A stretch of DNA of 64,000 bases from Herpetosiphon llansteffanensis (GTDB lineage: Bacteria > Chloroflexota > Chloroflexia > Chloroflexales > Herpetosiphonaceae), in NCBI RefSeq assembly GCF_003205875.1, contig NZ_PUBZ01000158.1:62001-126000 (forward strand), written 5' to 3'. The notes beneath the pieces are model-generated. The model had not been told where the DNA came from, ran no database searches, and worked only from the letters and a program-made list of their open reading frames with translations. Every line of letters starts with the position of its first letter. The stretch's first letter is position 1. Positions 34,304 through 42,340 of this stretch are shown here, piece by piece. The position numbers were made by a program, and so were the translations under genes.

Positions 34304-34846
34304 CTAGTTATTAATCCGATGTTCTTCAACTTGGCTATTCAGGCTTTGACCTGCAATTTCAACATAAATTTGTTGTTCAGTCAGCGAAATGCCTAAATCA
34401 CAGCGGCGTTCGATCAAATTGGCAACGTTTTCAATAAAACGCCGATCAAAGGCATAGACCGGAATTTGCTCTGCTTGATAGATGCTTTTGCCGCTGAAAT
34501 TGCCCAGCACTTGGGCAACATCGCGATGGGTGTAGACCGCCGCACGCCCAGCTCGTTTGCTGCCGCGATGTAAGCGTTCTGCATCAGGCGCGCCAACTTC
34601 AAACCACCCAGTCACTTGCCCCGTCAAATCGCGAATCCAGACCGCTGGTTCGTCGCCAGCAGCCACGCCTTGAGTAAAGGCAATGCCATCCGTGTATTCT
34701 AAGCAATAGGCCAAAATACGCATCAACATATATTCTGCTGATTCAGATGGTTGGCGGGCTACCCGCAGTTCTAATTGCTCGTAGACGTTGCGGTCCACAT
34801 TGGCCAAATCAACATTAATCGTATAAATGGTTGCACTGAGTGCCAT
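34304..34846 (-). CDS. yaeQ: YaeQ family protein
   Basis: A 180-residue protein with the YaeQ pattern: MALSATIYTINVDLANVDRNVYEQLELRVARQPSESAEYMLMRILAYCLEY, then FTQGVAAGDEPAVWIRDLTGQVTGWFEVGAPDAERLHRGSKRA. The structure of the family is a variant of the PD-(D/E)xK nuclease fold; the Glu, Asp/Glu and Lys that form the putative site (EPAVW, WFEVG, SKRA) are present. Cellular role is not established. It follows the polytopic membrane protein gene by eight bases, probably as second gene of one transcript. Confidence 0.88.
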   Translation of the reverse strand: MALSATIYTINVDLANVDRNVYEQLELRVARQPSESAEYMLMRILAYCLEYTDGIAFTQGVAAGDEPAVWIRDLTGQVTGWFEVGAPDAERLHRGSKRAGRAAVYTHRDVAQVLGNFSGKSIYQAEQIPVYAFDRRFIENVANLIERRCDLGISLTEQQIYVEIAGQSLNSQVEEHRINN

Positions 34847-34854
34847 GAATGCTC

Positions 34855-36387
34855 CTAATTAAGTAATTTTTGATAAATTGCTAGTTCGAATGGGTTGCCA
34901 TTGCTGTTGACCCCATGATACTGCTTGAGCAAGCGAAACTCGCTGGGATTTTCCAACAAACTGCGGGGGGTTTGCCATTGCAGTGTCCACGCAAAGCGCG
35001 AATCCCAAACCACAATGCTGCCAATTGGCGCTTGGGCAACTGCGCTGGGCGTAATCGGCTGATACTGCGCCGGATCATAGGGATCGATGCCTGTGCCATA
35101 GGCAAACCATGGAATCGCGGCCAAAACCAGCTGCTGGCGATGCTCGCTTTGCTTAAACCATGCCGTGCTGTTCAGCACTTGCTGGTCGCTATCCTGCATG
35201 ATAAAGGGCTGGACGCGAATGAATAATCCCAATAAGCCGATGATCACGCTTGCACCAACTAAGCGCTGATACCACACGGTTTTGAGCATTGGCAGCATGA
35301 GCAAGGCCACCAAACCAATGCTAAGCAACGCGTCGTAGAGCACAATCCCCCGAGTTTGCCAGCGAATCCAAGCCATACCCAACAGGCCAATCATCACCAA
35401 ACCTAAGGCTGCGCGCACAGCCCAGCGTTGCCAATTGATGTTCATTGGTTGACGTAATGCATGCAAGCCGTAAGCGCTAAATGTGCCGATAATCGGCGCT
35501 AAAATGGCTAAATGGCGGTCGTAGCCAGCAATTTGGGTTGCGGGAATCTTCCAATAACTGAGCGCCAGAATTGCGATATAGCCAACCGTCCACGAGTGCA
35601 GGGCGTTCCAGCGCATGCGCAAAAAGCCATACACCGCTAGCGCAAATGGCACGCTGCCAAAGGCCACTGGCAAGCGCGTGATGTAATGCCACCACGGGCC
35701 AGTGCCATAAAATGCCACGCTATCGCCTTTTTGAAACAACACCCGATCAAGCGGAAACAGCAGGTTGGTCCAATCGTTGAGCCGCAATGCCCAAAAGCCA
35801 TTCCAAATCAGCATTGGTAAGGCCATCAGGCCAAGCTGCCAGTAGCGCCGTTCTTTGATCAGGCTGAAGGCGAAGAAGATTAATAGTGGTAGCGTTTCAT
35901 AACGCGCCAATGGAATCAAGCCAGCGAACAAGGCCATTAAATTCCAGTGTTGGCGGCGTTGGGCCAGCAAGGCTGCTGCTAAGTAGGCTGCGCAGGGCAA
36001 CTCGGTTAATGCGGCAAAGCTTAGGCGGGCGAATTCTGGCTGAATGCCGGTGAAAATTGCCGCCAACCAATACCATTCGACCGCAAATTCTGCCGCCAAA
36101 TAGGCAGCTAAACCACAGATCAACGCCGCCAGAATGGCGCTTTGCATGTGTACTGCGGTCAAGCCAAACTGGCTGATCAGCGCATAGGGAATCGTAAAGC
36201 CAGGCCGACCCCAGACATCAAGCAACAACTCAGGGTGTTTGAGGCTCCAGCGGGCAATCAAAAAATGCTGAATCGAATCGTCGCTGTAGGTGCCACTAGA
36301 GCGCAATCCATAGCTAACAAAAATTAATAGCAACAGGCCACAGCTTAGCCAGAACCATTTGCTTGAACGGCGCAAAAATCCCACCAC
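34855..36387 (-). CDS. Polytopic membrane protein, GT-C glycosyltransferase-like
   Basis: A 510-residue integral membrane protein with about eleven hydrophobic segments. The first loop carries SGTYSDDSIQHFLIARW, a di-acidic motif in the position used by GT-C glycosyltransferases for polyprenyl-phosphate sugar donors. The C-terminal ~110 residues form a soluble extracytoplasmic part (WFKQSEHRQQLVLAAIPWF, IGSIVVWDSRFAW). It probably moves a sugar onto a lipid or surface polymer. The exact donor is unknown. A TATACT-type extended -10 lies upstream near 36420. Confidence 0.7.
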   Translation of the reverse strand: MVGFLRRSSKWFWLSCGLLLLIFVSYGLRSSGTYSDDSIQHFLIARWSLKHPELLLDVWGRPGFTIPYALISQFGLTAVHMQSAILAALICGLAAYLAAEFAVEWYWLAAIFTGIQPEFARLSFAALTELPCAAYLAAALLAQRRQHWNLMALFAGLIPLARYETLPLLIFFAFSLIKERRYWQLGLMALPMLIWNGFWALRLNDWTNLLFPLDRVLFQKGDSVAFYGTGPWWHYITRLPVAFGSVPFALAVYGFLRMRWNALHSWTVGYIAILALSYWKIPATQIAGYDRHLAILAPIIGTFSAYGLHALRQPMNINWQRWAVRAALGLVMIGLLGMAWIRWQTRGIVLYDALLSIGLVALLMLPMLKTVWYQRLVGASVIIGLLGLFIRVQPFIMQDSDQQVLNSTAWFKQSEHRQQLVLAAIPWFAYGTGIDPYDPAQYQPITPSAVAQAPIGSIVVWDSRFAWTLQWQTPRSLLENPSEFRLLKQYHGVNSNGNPFELAIYQKLLN

Positions 36388-36686
36388 ACATTCCTCGTTG
36401 GCTCATTCGAACGTCTGGCAGTATACCACTGGTCGTGAGCTGGGGATCGGTTGTTGGGGGCTGGGGATTGGGAAACGAAACCGCGAAGAGCGCGAAGGAC
36501 ACGAAGATAGGGCTATTGGCTATGGGCTTTGGGCTATGGGACTAGGCCGACCAACGGATCCCCAGCCCCTGACCCCGCGATTTTGACTTTTGACTTCTGA
36601 CTTTTGACTTCTGACTTCGGTCGCAAGAAAGTCTAGTCATCAAGATTCTCGAACTCTGCTGCATGCTCGATTAACATATCGATAAC
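36388..36686. repeat. Low-complexity intergenic block with heptamer repeats
   Basis: Contains a G-rich run of several GGGG tracts (about 36442-36472) that could form a quadruplex, and a copy of AACGAAACCGCGAAGAGC (about 36475-36492) that recurs near 37000. Five tandem copies of TTYTGAC lie at 36581-36615. No supported coding frame. Confidence 0.6.
36581..36615 (+). repeat. Tandem heptanucleotide repeat (TTYTGAC)5
   Basis: Units TTTTGAC, TTTTGAC, TTCTGAC, TTTTGAC, TTCTGAC follow each other without spacing; a sixth, TTCGGTC, is degenerate. Confidence 0.85.
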
Positions 36687-36917
36687 TTATTGATGCGGTT
36701 TGAAATGATCGCTCCAGGTTTGACTAAAATGGGTTAATCGTTTAGCCTCGCCCAGCCCACAGCCAAGGCAATCGAGTAAAACAATCATTGAATTGGGCTT
36801 TGAACAGCCTTCTTTGCGCAAAAAGCCTAAAATATCCTCGACTTCTGTCAAACCTTGGGCTTTTACCTTTGCGCTAAATTCCTGAATGATAGCATTCGTC
36901 TTTTCATTGCCGTACAT
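36687..36917 (-). CDS. Small hypothetical protein
   Basis: A 76-residue protein, mostly helical, not recognised. It contains EVEDILGFLRKEGCSKPNSMIVLLDCLGCGLGEAKRL, with three cysteines. The ATG at 36917 is chosen because GGAG lies six bases upstream; the frame remains open to a GTG 45 bases earlier. It is flanked by repeat-rich DNA on both sides, which weakens confidence that it is expressed. Confidence 0.5.
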   Translation of the reverse strand: MYGNEKTNAIIQEFSAKVKAQGLTEVEDILGFLRKEGCSKPNSMIVLLDCLGCGLGEAKRLTHFSQTWSDHFKPHQ

Positions 36918-37346
36918 ATGGCGCTCCAGTGTTAATCGCAGTTTGTGAAGCTTATCGTACACTATATGAGGGATCAGGGGCTAGGCGGCAGGTGAAAAAC
37001 GAAACCGCGAAGAGCACGAAGGGGGAAATAGGCATATATCAACAATCCTACACGTAAATATTTGGGGGTGCAGGGGGCTGAAAACCCCTTGCGTTTCCCT
37101 CCGGCGGAGGGACGGAAGGGAGGCGAAATGATGGGTCAGCAATCAGCGATTAGAGATAAGGTGTCAGCGCTCAATAAAGTGGAAACACAAACCGTAAACA
37201 TTATCTACTTTGATGAAAGTTTATATTAGATTTCAGTCTGCTATAAAGAATAAATGATTATCAATAATTGCTGCGAAGCGCTAATCTCAACCATGGCTTG
37301 AAAGTGCTATAATTGCAGGCGACACTTGTTTGGAGCGAGAAACCCC
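36918..37346. other. Repeat-bearing gene-free stretch before nfo
   Basis: Carries the second copy of AACGAAACCGCGAAGAGC (about 37000-37017), a G/C-rich palindromic piece with CCCTCCGGCGGAGGG near 37100, and an AT-rich 3' part. That part ends in the nfo promoter (extended -10 TGC-TATAAT, 37305-37313). No gene seen. Confidence 0.5.
37305..37313 (+). promoter_or_regulatory. Extended -10 promoter element of nfo
   Basis: TGC-TATAAT, 33 bases before the endonuclease IV ATG; no clear -35, as common for extended -10 promoters. Confidence 0.5.
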
Positions 37347-38225
37347 ATGCCCAATTTAGGAGCGCATGTTTCAACCGTTGGTGGTTTGCACACAGCCTTT
37401 GAGCGCGCGCATGCCACAACATGTCATGTGATTCAAATTTTTACCAAAAGCCAACGCCAATGGAATGCCAAGCCATTAAGTGCCGCTGATTGTGCTACGT
37501 TTCAAGCAGCGCATCGTGATGCTGGCACGCCACCCTTGATTGCCCACGATTCATACTTGATCAATTTGGGCAGTCCCGACGATAGCTTATGGGAAAAATC
37601 GATCGCGGCCTTTCGGGTTGAGCTAGAGCGTTGCCAGCAGTTGGGGGTTGGCGCGTTGGTCACCCACCCAGGCGCTCATGTTGGCTCAGGCGAGGCCGCA
37701 GGCTTGGAGCGGGTTGGCGCTGCATTGCGGCGTTTGCTGGCCGAAAATGCTGGCGATACCGACATTTTGCTCGAGATTACCGCTGGCCAAGGCACAGCCT
37801 TGGGGCATAGCTTTGAGCATTTGTCCCGCTTGATCGAGCTGTGCGATGGCCATCCACGGCTTGGAATTTGCTTTGATACCTGCCATGGCTTAGCTGCTGG
37901 CTACGATTTTCGCACTGCCGAAGGCTACCAAAGCACGTTTGAGCATTTTGATCGTTTAATCGGCATCGATCGCTTGCGGGCCTTCCATCTCAACGATTCC
38001 AAGAACGATCTTGGTAGCCGCGTTGACCGTCATACCCATATTGGTGAGGGATTTGTGGGCTTGGCTGGTTTTGAGTTGATTCTGAACGATCCTCGCTTTC
38101 AAACGATTCCGATGGCTTTAGAGACCCCGAAAGAACCAGATGAAAGCGCAGATATTCGCAATTTAGCAACGCTGCGTGGTTTGCGCCGCTCAGTTGTTAG
38201 CTCAGCACCACAAAGCGAGGTATAA
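37347..38225 (+). CDS. nfo: Deoxyribonuclease IV (endonuclease IV, AP endonuclease)
   Basis: A 292-residue TIM-barrel AP endonuclease. Zinc-ligand motifs of the family are visible: [11 protein letters not shown] near the N-terminus, [56 protein letters not shown] and ALETPKEP near the end. It cleaves the backbone 5' to abasic sites in base excision repair. Length is normal. GGAG precedes the ATG. The next gene starts at the base following its stop. Confidence 0.96.
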   Translation: MPNLGAHVSTVGGLHTAFERAHATTCHVIQIFTKSQRQWNAKPLSAADCATFQAAHRDAGTPPLIAHDSYLINLGSPDDSLWEKSIAAFRVELERCQQLGVGALVTHPGAHVGSGEAAGLERVGAALRRLLAENAGDTDILLEITAGQGTALGHSFEHLSRLIELCDGHPRLGICFDTCHGLAAGYDFRTAEGYQSTFEHFDRLIGIDRLRAFHLNDSKNDLGSRVDRHTHIGEGFVGLAGFELILNDPRFQTIPMALETPKEPDESADIRNLATLRGLRRSVVSSAPQSEV

Positions 38226-38750
38226 ATGGGAAACCAACCAAAAAGCAAACGCAGGTTGTGGGTGTCGTTGTTGTTGGGCTTGGCCGCTGTAGTGGTGATT
38301 GTGCGGCGCAAGCTGCAACCAATCGATTCGGCTCCAATTTTGCCACCGCCACCGCCGCCACCATCAGATCCGCCGCGGATCGTCTTGCCAACCGATATTT
38401 TAACCACGGAAGTTGCGACCAGCGCTCCCGAAGTGGAAGCCGATCCGGTTGCCGTCGAGCCAGAACCAGTTGCTGATGAAGCGCCATTGTTGGAACGCGA
38501 AGTTGGCGGCAATGACTCAGCGAGTGCAGAAGGCGAAGCTCCAGCTGCCGAAGTTGAAGCTGAAACCGAAGCTCTAGCCGAGGATGACGACGACGATGAT
38601 GAGTTGCGCAGCTACTGCGTCTCATGTCGCGCCAAGCAGCCAATGATCGATGCCCATGAAGAGTTGACCGAAAATGGCCGCCGTGCCTTGCGCGGAACCT
38701 GTGAAGTCTGTGGCGCTGGGATGTTCCGATTCTTGCCCAACAAAGATTAA
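38226..38750 (+). CDS. Membrane-anchored DUF5679 protein
   Basis: A 174-residue protein: one N-terminal transmembrane helix (LWVSLLLGLAAVVVIV), a run of seven prolines, a long acidic Glu/Ala/Asp-rich linker (about 60-125) and a C-terminal zinc-ribbon-like domain. The ribbon has YCVSCRAKQPM and RGTCEVCGAGMFRF, two C-x-x-C pairs of DUF5679. In Chloroflexota this domain is often linked to RNA-polymerase or topoisomerase-like C-terminal zinc fingers, but its role is unknown. It abuts nfo and is probably co-transcribed. Confidence 0.75.
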   Translation: MGNQPKSKRRLWVSLLLGLAAVVVIVRRKLQPIDSAPILPPPPPPPSDPPRIVLPTDILTTEVATSAPEVEADPVAVEPEPVADEAPLLEREVGGNDSASAEGEAPAAEVEAETEALAEDDDDDDELRSYCVSCRAKQPMIDAHEELTENGRRALRGTCEVCGAGMFRFLPNKD

Positions 38751-38768
38751 TCGTTCAATGAATGTTGG

Positions 38769-38802
38769 CAACCCCCAGTCAGTTTCAAAATGCTGGGGGT
38801 TG
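38769..38802. terminator. Bidirectional terminator after the DUF5679 gene
   Basis: CAACCCCCAG (38769-38778) pairs perfectly with CTGGGGGTTG (38793-38802), followed by a T-rich tail. Confidence 0.8.
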
Positions 38803-38808
38803 TTAATT

Positions 38809-39021
38809 TTAGCCCTTGGTTTCTGGCTCAAATTCAATATAATCAACTAAGGTGGTCGATGGCAGAATCTCTTCGCCCTCTAAATGGAATACAATCGCTT
38901 CTTGCAACAGTTGTTTAACTTCTTCTGGCGTTTCACCGGTGGCAACACAACCTAAAACATCGAGAATATAGCCCGAATAGTTATTTGGAGCTTTTTCAAT
39001 TACAATTGCATAGCGCATCAT
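38809..39021 (-). CDS. HicB-like antitoxin family protein without HicA partner
   Basis: A 70-residue protein with the HicB/UPF0150 core: YAIVIEKAPNNYSGYILDVLGCVATGETPEEVKQLLQEAIVFHLEG. In toxin-antitoxin pairs HicB blocks the HicA mRNA interferase and often has a C-terminal DNA-binding domain. Here no hicA lies next to it and no C-terminal DNA-binding domain exists. It may be an orphan regulator or a leftover. AGGAGGGCA stands before two successive ATG codons. Confidence 0.75.
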   Translation of the reverse strand: MMRYAIVIEKAPNNYSGYILDVLGCVATGETPEEVKQLLQEAIVFHLEGEEILPSTTLVDYIEFEPETKG

Positions 39022-39102
39022 TGCCCTCCTTTGTTGAAGTTGATTGCGCTAGTATAGCAAATTAATCAAGCTTTGGCTGCTAATTATTGCTAGGGAGAGA
39101 AG

Positions 39103-39591
39103 ATGAATTATGTACGGATTGCACCATTATCCATGGTCTTAGGTTTGACGCTTGTGCTTGCTGCCTGCGGCGCTGCCGCACCCTCAGCTGCATGTTATGC
39201 ACTTGCCGATTTAGAAAAAATGCCAGAATCCCACTTTCTACAAACCGATACTGTGCGCTTGCATTATGAGGCAACTAATGGTGAAAACCATCAAGAAAGC
39301 CCCTATTATGGGGTTGTTCGCGTTGTGATGGGCAGTATGCAGACGAAACAAGCCTTCTTCCAGACCTATACCACCTATCTTCAACAGCAAGGATGGACGC
39401 AAAGGGATACATATCATGCAGAAGATCATATGTGGGAGAAAGATGCATTGACTTTAGAGCTTAGTAGTGTTGATCCCAATAACAGTCGCGGTATCCCAGC
39501 CGAATCGAAACAAGTCCATCGCACATGGTATGTGCTCTTGCTTGGAGAATTCAAAGGAAGTGAATGCTCAACCACCGCAGTACCGAAATAA
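39103..39591 (+). CDS. Predicted lipoprotein, unknown function
   Basis: A 162-residue protein with signal peptide and lipobox LVLAAC (Cys22), then ACYALADLEKMPESHF and a mixed alpha/beta domain (YYGVVRVVMGSMQTKQAFFQTYTTYLQQQGWTQ). Should be anchored to the outer face of the membrane. No family recognised. AGGGAGAG precedes the ATG. Confidence 0.7.
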   Translation: MNYVRIAPLSMVLGLTLVLAACGAAAPSAACYALADLEKMPESHFLQTDTVRLHYEATNGENHQESPYYGVVRVVMGSMQTKQAFFQTYTTYLQQQGWTQRDTYHAEDHMWEKDALTLELSSVDPNNSRGIPAESKQVHRTWYVLLLGEFKGSECSTTAVPK

Positions 39592-39611
39592 TGCGCTGAT
39601 CTAAAAGCCCT

Positions 39612-39688
39612 AAAACTCCAAACGGCCCAGTTGGGCCGCTTGAAGAAGAGAAGAGTGTGTGTGAGGAGGAAGGATTTGTTCATAGTAT
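39612..39688 (-). ncRNA. Candidate small RNA, copy 2
   Basis: The second copy of the element at 2464-2540. TACTAT at 39687-39682 and the pyrimidine segment CCTTCCTCCTCACACACAC are the same. The terminator stem (CTCCAA with TTGAAG, one mismatch, and CGGCCC with GGGCCG, 39616-39645) and AAAA on the plus strand (39612-39615) repeat with identical spacing. It lies between convergent genes. Expected RNA ~64 nt. Confidence 0.45.
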
Positions 39689-39760
39689 CGCCTTCGTAGC
39701 TTACCGAGAACCTAACGATTGCTCACACCCATAGTCCTATATTCCTGCCTGCCATGGGGG

Positions 39761-40318
39761 TTAGATTTTGCTAACAACATCCCCTTGGCGAATTGTGCCT
39801 GGCTGTACAACCCGCGCGTTGATGCCACGCAAGTGTAGTTCTTTGCCAACCGCCGAATTGACAAACTTGATCGCATCTTGGCCATAGCGCTCGGCAAATT
39901 TTTTGCAGCCATTATGTGGTTGGTCAGTTACCTCGATAATTGTATCGCCAATTGCCAAGCGTGTGCCTGCTGGCAAATTCTCGTCGCTCAAATCGAGATC
40001 AATAAATAATTGATCGCCAGCCAATTGCCAACGCTCTTGATCTGGCGAGAGCAGGCCAATCGAGCGCACATTGATAATATTCAGCTGCATATCGGGGTGC
40101 GAGCTACCATCTTCGGTGCGCGAACTGCCACGGGTTTTCCAATTGTCGCCAACTAAGCCTTCGACCAAATCAAGCTGGCCTTGATCGAGCACTTCGCGTT
40201 GCTCGCTGGCAGGTCGACGAACGATTAATTGCAAAACCCCTTGATTCTTGGGCGCTTGGCGAATATGGTCTAAGCCAGCTTCAAGCGTCTCCATTGGAAC
40301 ATATTCAAGATCGATCAT
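39761..40318 (-). CDS. MOSC domain-containing protein
   Basis: A 185-residue MOSC-fold protein. Recognisable parts are VLQLIVRRPASEQREVLDQG, HPDMQLNIINVRSIGLLSPD, LFIDLDLSDENLPAGTRLAIGDTIIEVTDQPHNGCKKFAERYGQDAI and LHLRGINARVVQPGTIRQGDVV. The Cys in NGCKKF corresponds to the conserved MOSC cysteine that binds molybdenum cofactor or transfers sulfur. Specific substrate unknown. Confidence 0.88.
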   Translation of the reverse strand: MIDLEYVPMETLEAGLDHIRQAPKNQGVLQLIVRRPASEQREVLDQGQLDLVEGLVGDNWKTRGSSRTEDGSSHPDMQLNIINVRSIGLLSPDQERWQLAGDQLFIDLDLSDENLPAGTRLAIGDTIIEVTDQPHNGCKKFAERYGQDAIKFVNSAVGKELHLRGINARVVQPGTIRQGDVVSKI

Positions 40319-40339
40319 GCTACCTACCTCAGCCTAAAC

Positions 40340-40368
40340 AAAAAAACGAGCCTCCTGTTGGAGACTCG
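40340..40368 (-). terminator. Terminator of the small membrane protein gene
   Basis: On the minus strand CGAG-x-CTCC pairs with GGAG-x-CTCG (40368-40347), then seven T. Confidence 0.75.
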
Positions 40369-40415
40369 CTGCGCCAACTGTGGCGCTTTATTATGCCATA
40401 GCCATGGCTGTGATG

Positions 40416-40727
40416 CTAGCGGAATTTGAGCAAATTGCCCAATTTGATTCCGTGGGCTTGCAAGCGTTTGCCAACATTGCCCAAAACCCAGGCAATGGGG
40501 GCGATTGCGGCCAAGGCTAAGCCAAGCCACAAGCTAATCGACCAAGTTTCAAGCAGCGCTGCCCGCCAAACGAGGAGCGCGCCAAGTGCCGAAAGGCCAG
40601 TCCAAATGCCGAGTAACCAGAGCATGCTTGCTCGGCCTTGGATCGCCCCGCGCAATGTTGCCACTGCAACCCAGCCGAATCCGAGTAAAGCCAAAAATCC
40701 CAGCCACGCCAATAACGTCCAAATCAT
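40416..40727 (-). CDS. Small polytopic membrane protein
   Basis: A 103-residue protein with about four hydrophobic segments (LLAWLGFLALLGFGWVAVA, SMLWLLGIWTGLSALGALLVW, SISLWLGLALAAIAPIAWVLG). Family not recognised. GGAGG stands five bases before the ATG at 40727; an ATG nine codons earlier lacks this. It lies alone between PhoU 1 and the MOSC gene. Confidence 0.65.
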   Translation of the reverse strand: MIWTLLAWLGFLALLGFGWVAVATLRGAIQGRASMLWLLGIWTGLSALGALLVWRAALLETWSISLWLGLALAAIAPIAWVLGNVGKRLQAHGIKLGNLLKFR

Positions 40728-40798
40728 ACATCCTCCAATGCCAAGCAAATGCAATCCGAGGATACTACGCTGCTCGCGCTCCGAGGTTCCAACCCAAT

Positions 40799-41488
40799 TT
40801 AGTGATTAAGTGCTACAACCTTACCCGTAATCAGATATTCGATCTGTTCGGCCAAGTTGGTAACCCGATCGCCGAGCCGTTCGAGATTATGCGCCAAGGT
40901 CAGCAGATGAATTGCTGCGGCAGCAAGATCAGGGCTGCTGGTTGAAATGTTAACTGTGGCTTCGAACATCTCACGATACAATTGATCGATCACATCGTCG
41001 AGCGTCGTTACGCGATCGGCAAAGCTGCGATCGTTTTTGCGCAAAGCTTCGAGGCCAGCATGCAAAATTTCGCTGGTGCGCTGGCTCAATTCATTAATTA
41101 AGCGCGGAATTGGCTGCGGCATTTCGGCAACGCTCACAAAATTGGGCGTGGCAGCAATTCGTTCCTGCAATTTGCAGATTGTTGCCGCATAATCACCCAT
41201 GCGTTCTAGCTCTGGCAGAAGGCTGAGAACCACACTCACCAAGCGCAAATCACGGGCTAATGGCTGTTGGGTTGCGATGATCAACAGGGCTTGATCATGC
41301 AACCGCTGAACCTCGTGATTGATTGTTTGGTCGTTTTGCACAACCTTGCGCACCGTCGCTTGATCGTAAAGTTTGATCGATTGAAGCGCTTTAGATAAGG
41401 CTGCTTCGACCATGGTGCCAACGCGAAAAACCCCATCGTGCAACTCGGTGAGTTGTTCATCAAAAACTTGACGGTGAGACACGCCCAT
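40799..41488 (-). CDS. phoU: PhoU family phosphate regulator, paralogue 1
   Basis: A 229-residue helical PhoU protein: FDEQLTELHDGVFRVGTMVE, LPELERMGDYAATICKLQERI and, in the second half, LTLAHNLERLGDRVTNLAEQIEYLITGK. The two E-x-x-x-D metal-binding motifs typical of PhoU are both intact. PhoU controls phosphate uptake through PhoR and PstB. No pst or phoBR genes are near; a second phoU lies 40 bases upstream. Confidence 0.93.
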   Translation of the reverse strand: MGVSHRQVFDEQLTELHDGVFRVGTMVEAALSKALQSIKLYDQATVRKVVQNDQTINHEVQRLHDQALLIIATQQPLARDLRLVSVVLSLLPELERMGDYAATICKLQERIAATPNFVSVAEMPQPIPRLINELSQRTSEILHAGLEALRKNDRSFADRVTTLDDVIDQLYREMFEATVNISTSSPDLAAAAIHLLTLAHNLERLGDRVTNLAEQIEYLITGKVVALNH

Positions 41489-41528
41489 TGAAAACCTCCA
41501 ACAGAGAATTTGCCAACCTGTTCCTCAA

Positions 41529-42197
41529 TTACGCCCGTTGTTCATTCAGGTCGGCCATTTGCCCTGTTGCCATAAAGACAACCCGTTCACCGATATTGGT
41601 GGCACGGTCGGCGATGCGTTCGAGATTATGCACAACGTACAATAAACGGGTTGCTTGTTCAACAGTGCTAGCATCAGCAATCATAACTTCGAGAATTTCG
41701 CGTTGAACGCGATCGGTTTGGTTGTCGATTTCGTCATCAGCAGCACTGAGCGTTTTGGCCAGCTTAACGTCAATCCGCGTATAGCATTCCAAGGCGGTGC
41801 GCAGCATCGTTTGCGCTTTGCTGGTCATCGATGGCACTTCAGCTTGTGGCTTGAGCGCTGGAGTTTGGCCTTGCCGAATCGCAATTTTGGCAATCCCTTC
41901 AGCATAATCGCCAACGCGTTCAAGCTCACTCGCAATCGTAATAATCGCACTGACTAAACGTAAATCACGCGCGACTAATGGTTGTTGGGTTGCAAACAGC
42001 AAGAGGGCTTTTTCTTCCAAAGCATATTGGGCCTTGTCAATTAAATCATCGTTGCGAATAACAGCCTGGGCCATGGCCTCGTCATGGTTGGTTAATGCCT
42101 GAATTGACTGGCCAATGGCGGTTTCGACCAATGCTCCCATGCGTAAGAGATCATCATTTAATGACCGAAGTTGCTGCTCGTAATGTTCCCGTGACAT
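41529..42197 (-). CDS. phoU: PhoU family phosphate regulator, paralogue 2
   Basis: A 222-residue PhoU: YEQQLRSLNDDLLRMGALVETAI, IASELERVGDYAEGIAKIAIRQG and LLYVVHNLERIADRATNIGERVVFMATG. It shares the duplicated three-helix-bundle plan with its neighbour but differs clearly in sequence. It is first in the pair; a TATAAT box lies at 42287-42282 on the minus strand. Two PhoU proteins in tandem may divide roles, for example between phosphate and polyphosphate control. Confidence 0.93.
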   Translation of the reverse strand: MSREHYEQQLRSLNDDLLRMGALVETAIGQSIQALTNHDEAMAQAVIRNDDLIDKAQYALEEKALLLFATQQPLVARDLRLVSAIITIASELERVGDYAEGIAKIAIRQGQTPALKPQAEVPSMTSKAQTMLRTALECYTRIDVKLAKTLSAADDEIDNQTDRVQREILEVMIADASTVEQATRLLYVVHNLERIADRATNIGERVVFMATGQMADLNEQRA

Positions 42198-42281
42198 ACC
42201 ATCCTCCGATGCGCTAGGAAGGCTACGCCTGCTGGATAAAGTAGCTGAAATGTCGAATAAGCTTCCCGTGAATAGCCTGCG

Positions 42282-42287
42282 ATTATA
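42282..42287 (-). promoter_or_regulatory. TATAAT box of the phoU pair
   Basis: Perfect -10 hexamer on the minus strand about 85 bases before the first phoU start; -35 unclear. Confidence 0.4.
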
Positions 42288-42340
42288 CCACGCTTTTGGC
42301 TTTTTTTTCGATTGAATTAGCTTGATTATGCAGTCAGCGA

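Noticed and set aside
36359-36586. Plus-strand 75-codon frame over the G-rich intergenic block
   Set aside because: Translates repeats only and lacks a ribosome-binding site.
36581-36622. Heptamer array as CRISPR or iteron origin
   Set aside because: Repeats are seven bases and contiguous; no Rep gene, DnaA boxes or AT-rich unwinding region nearby.
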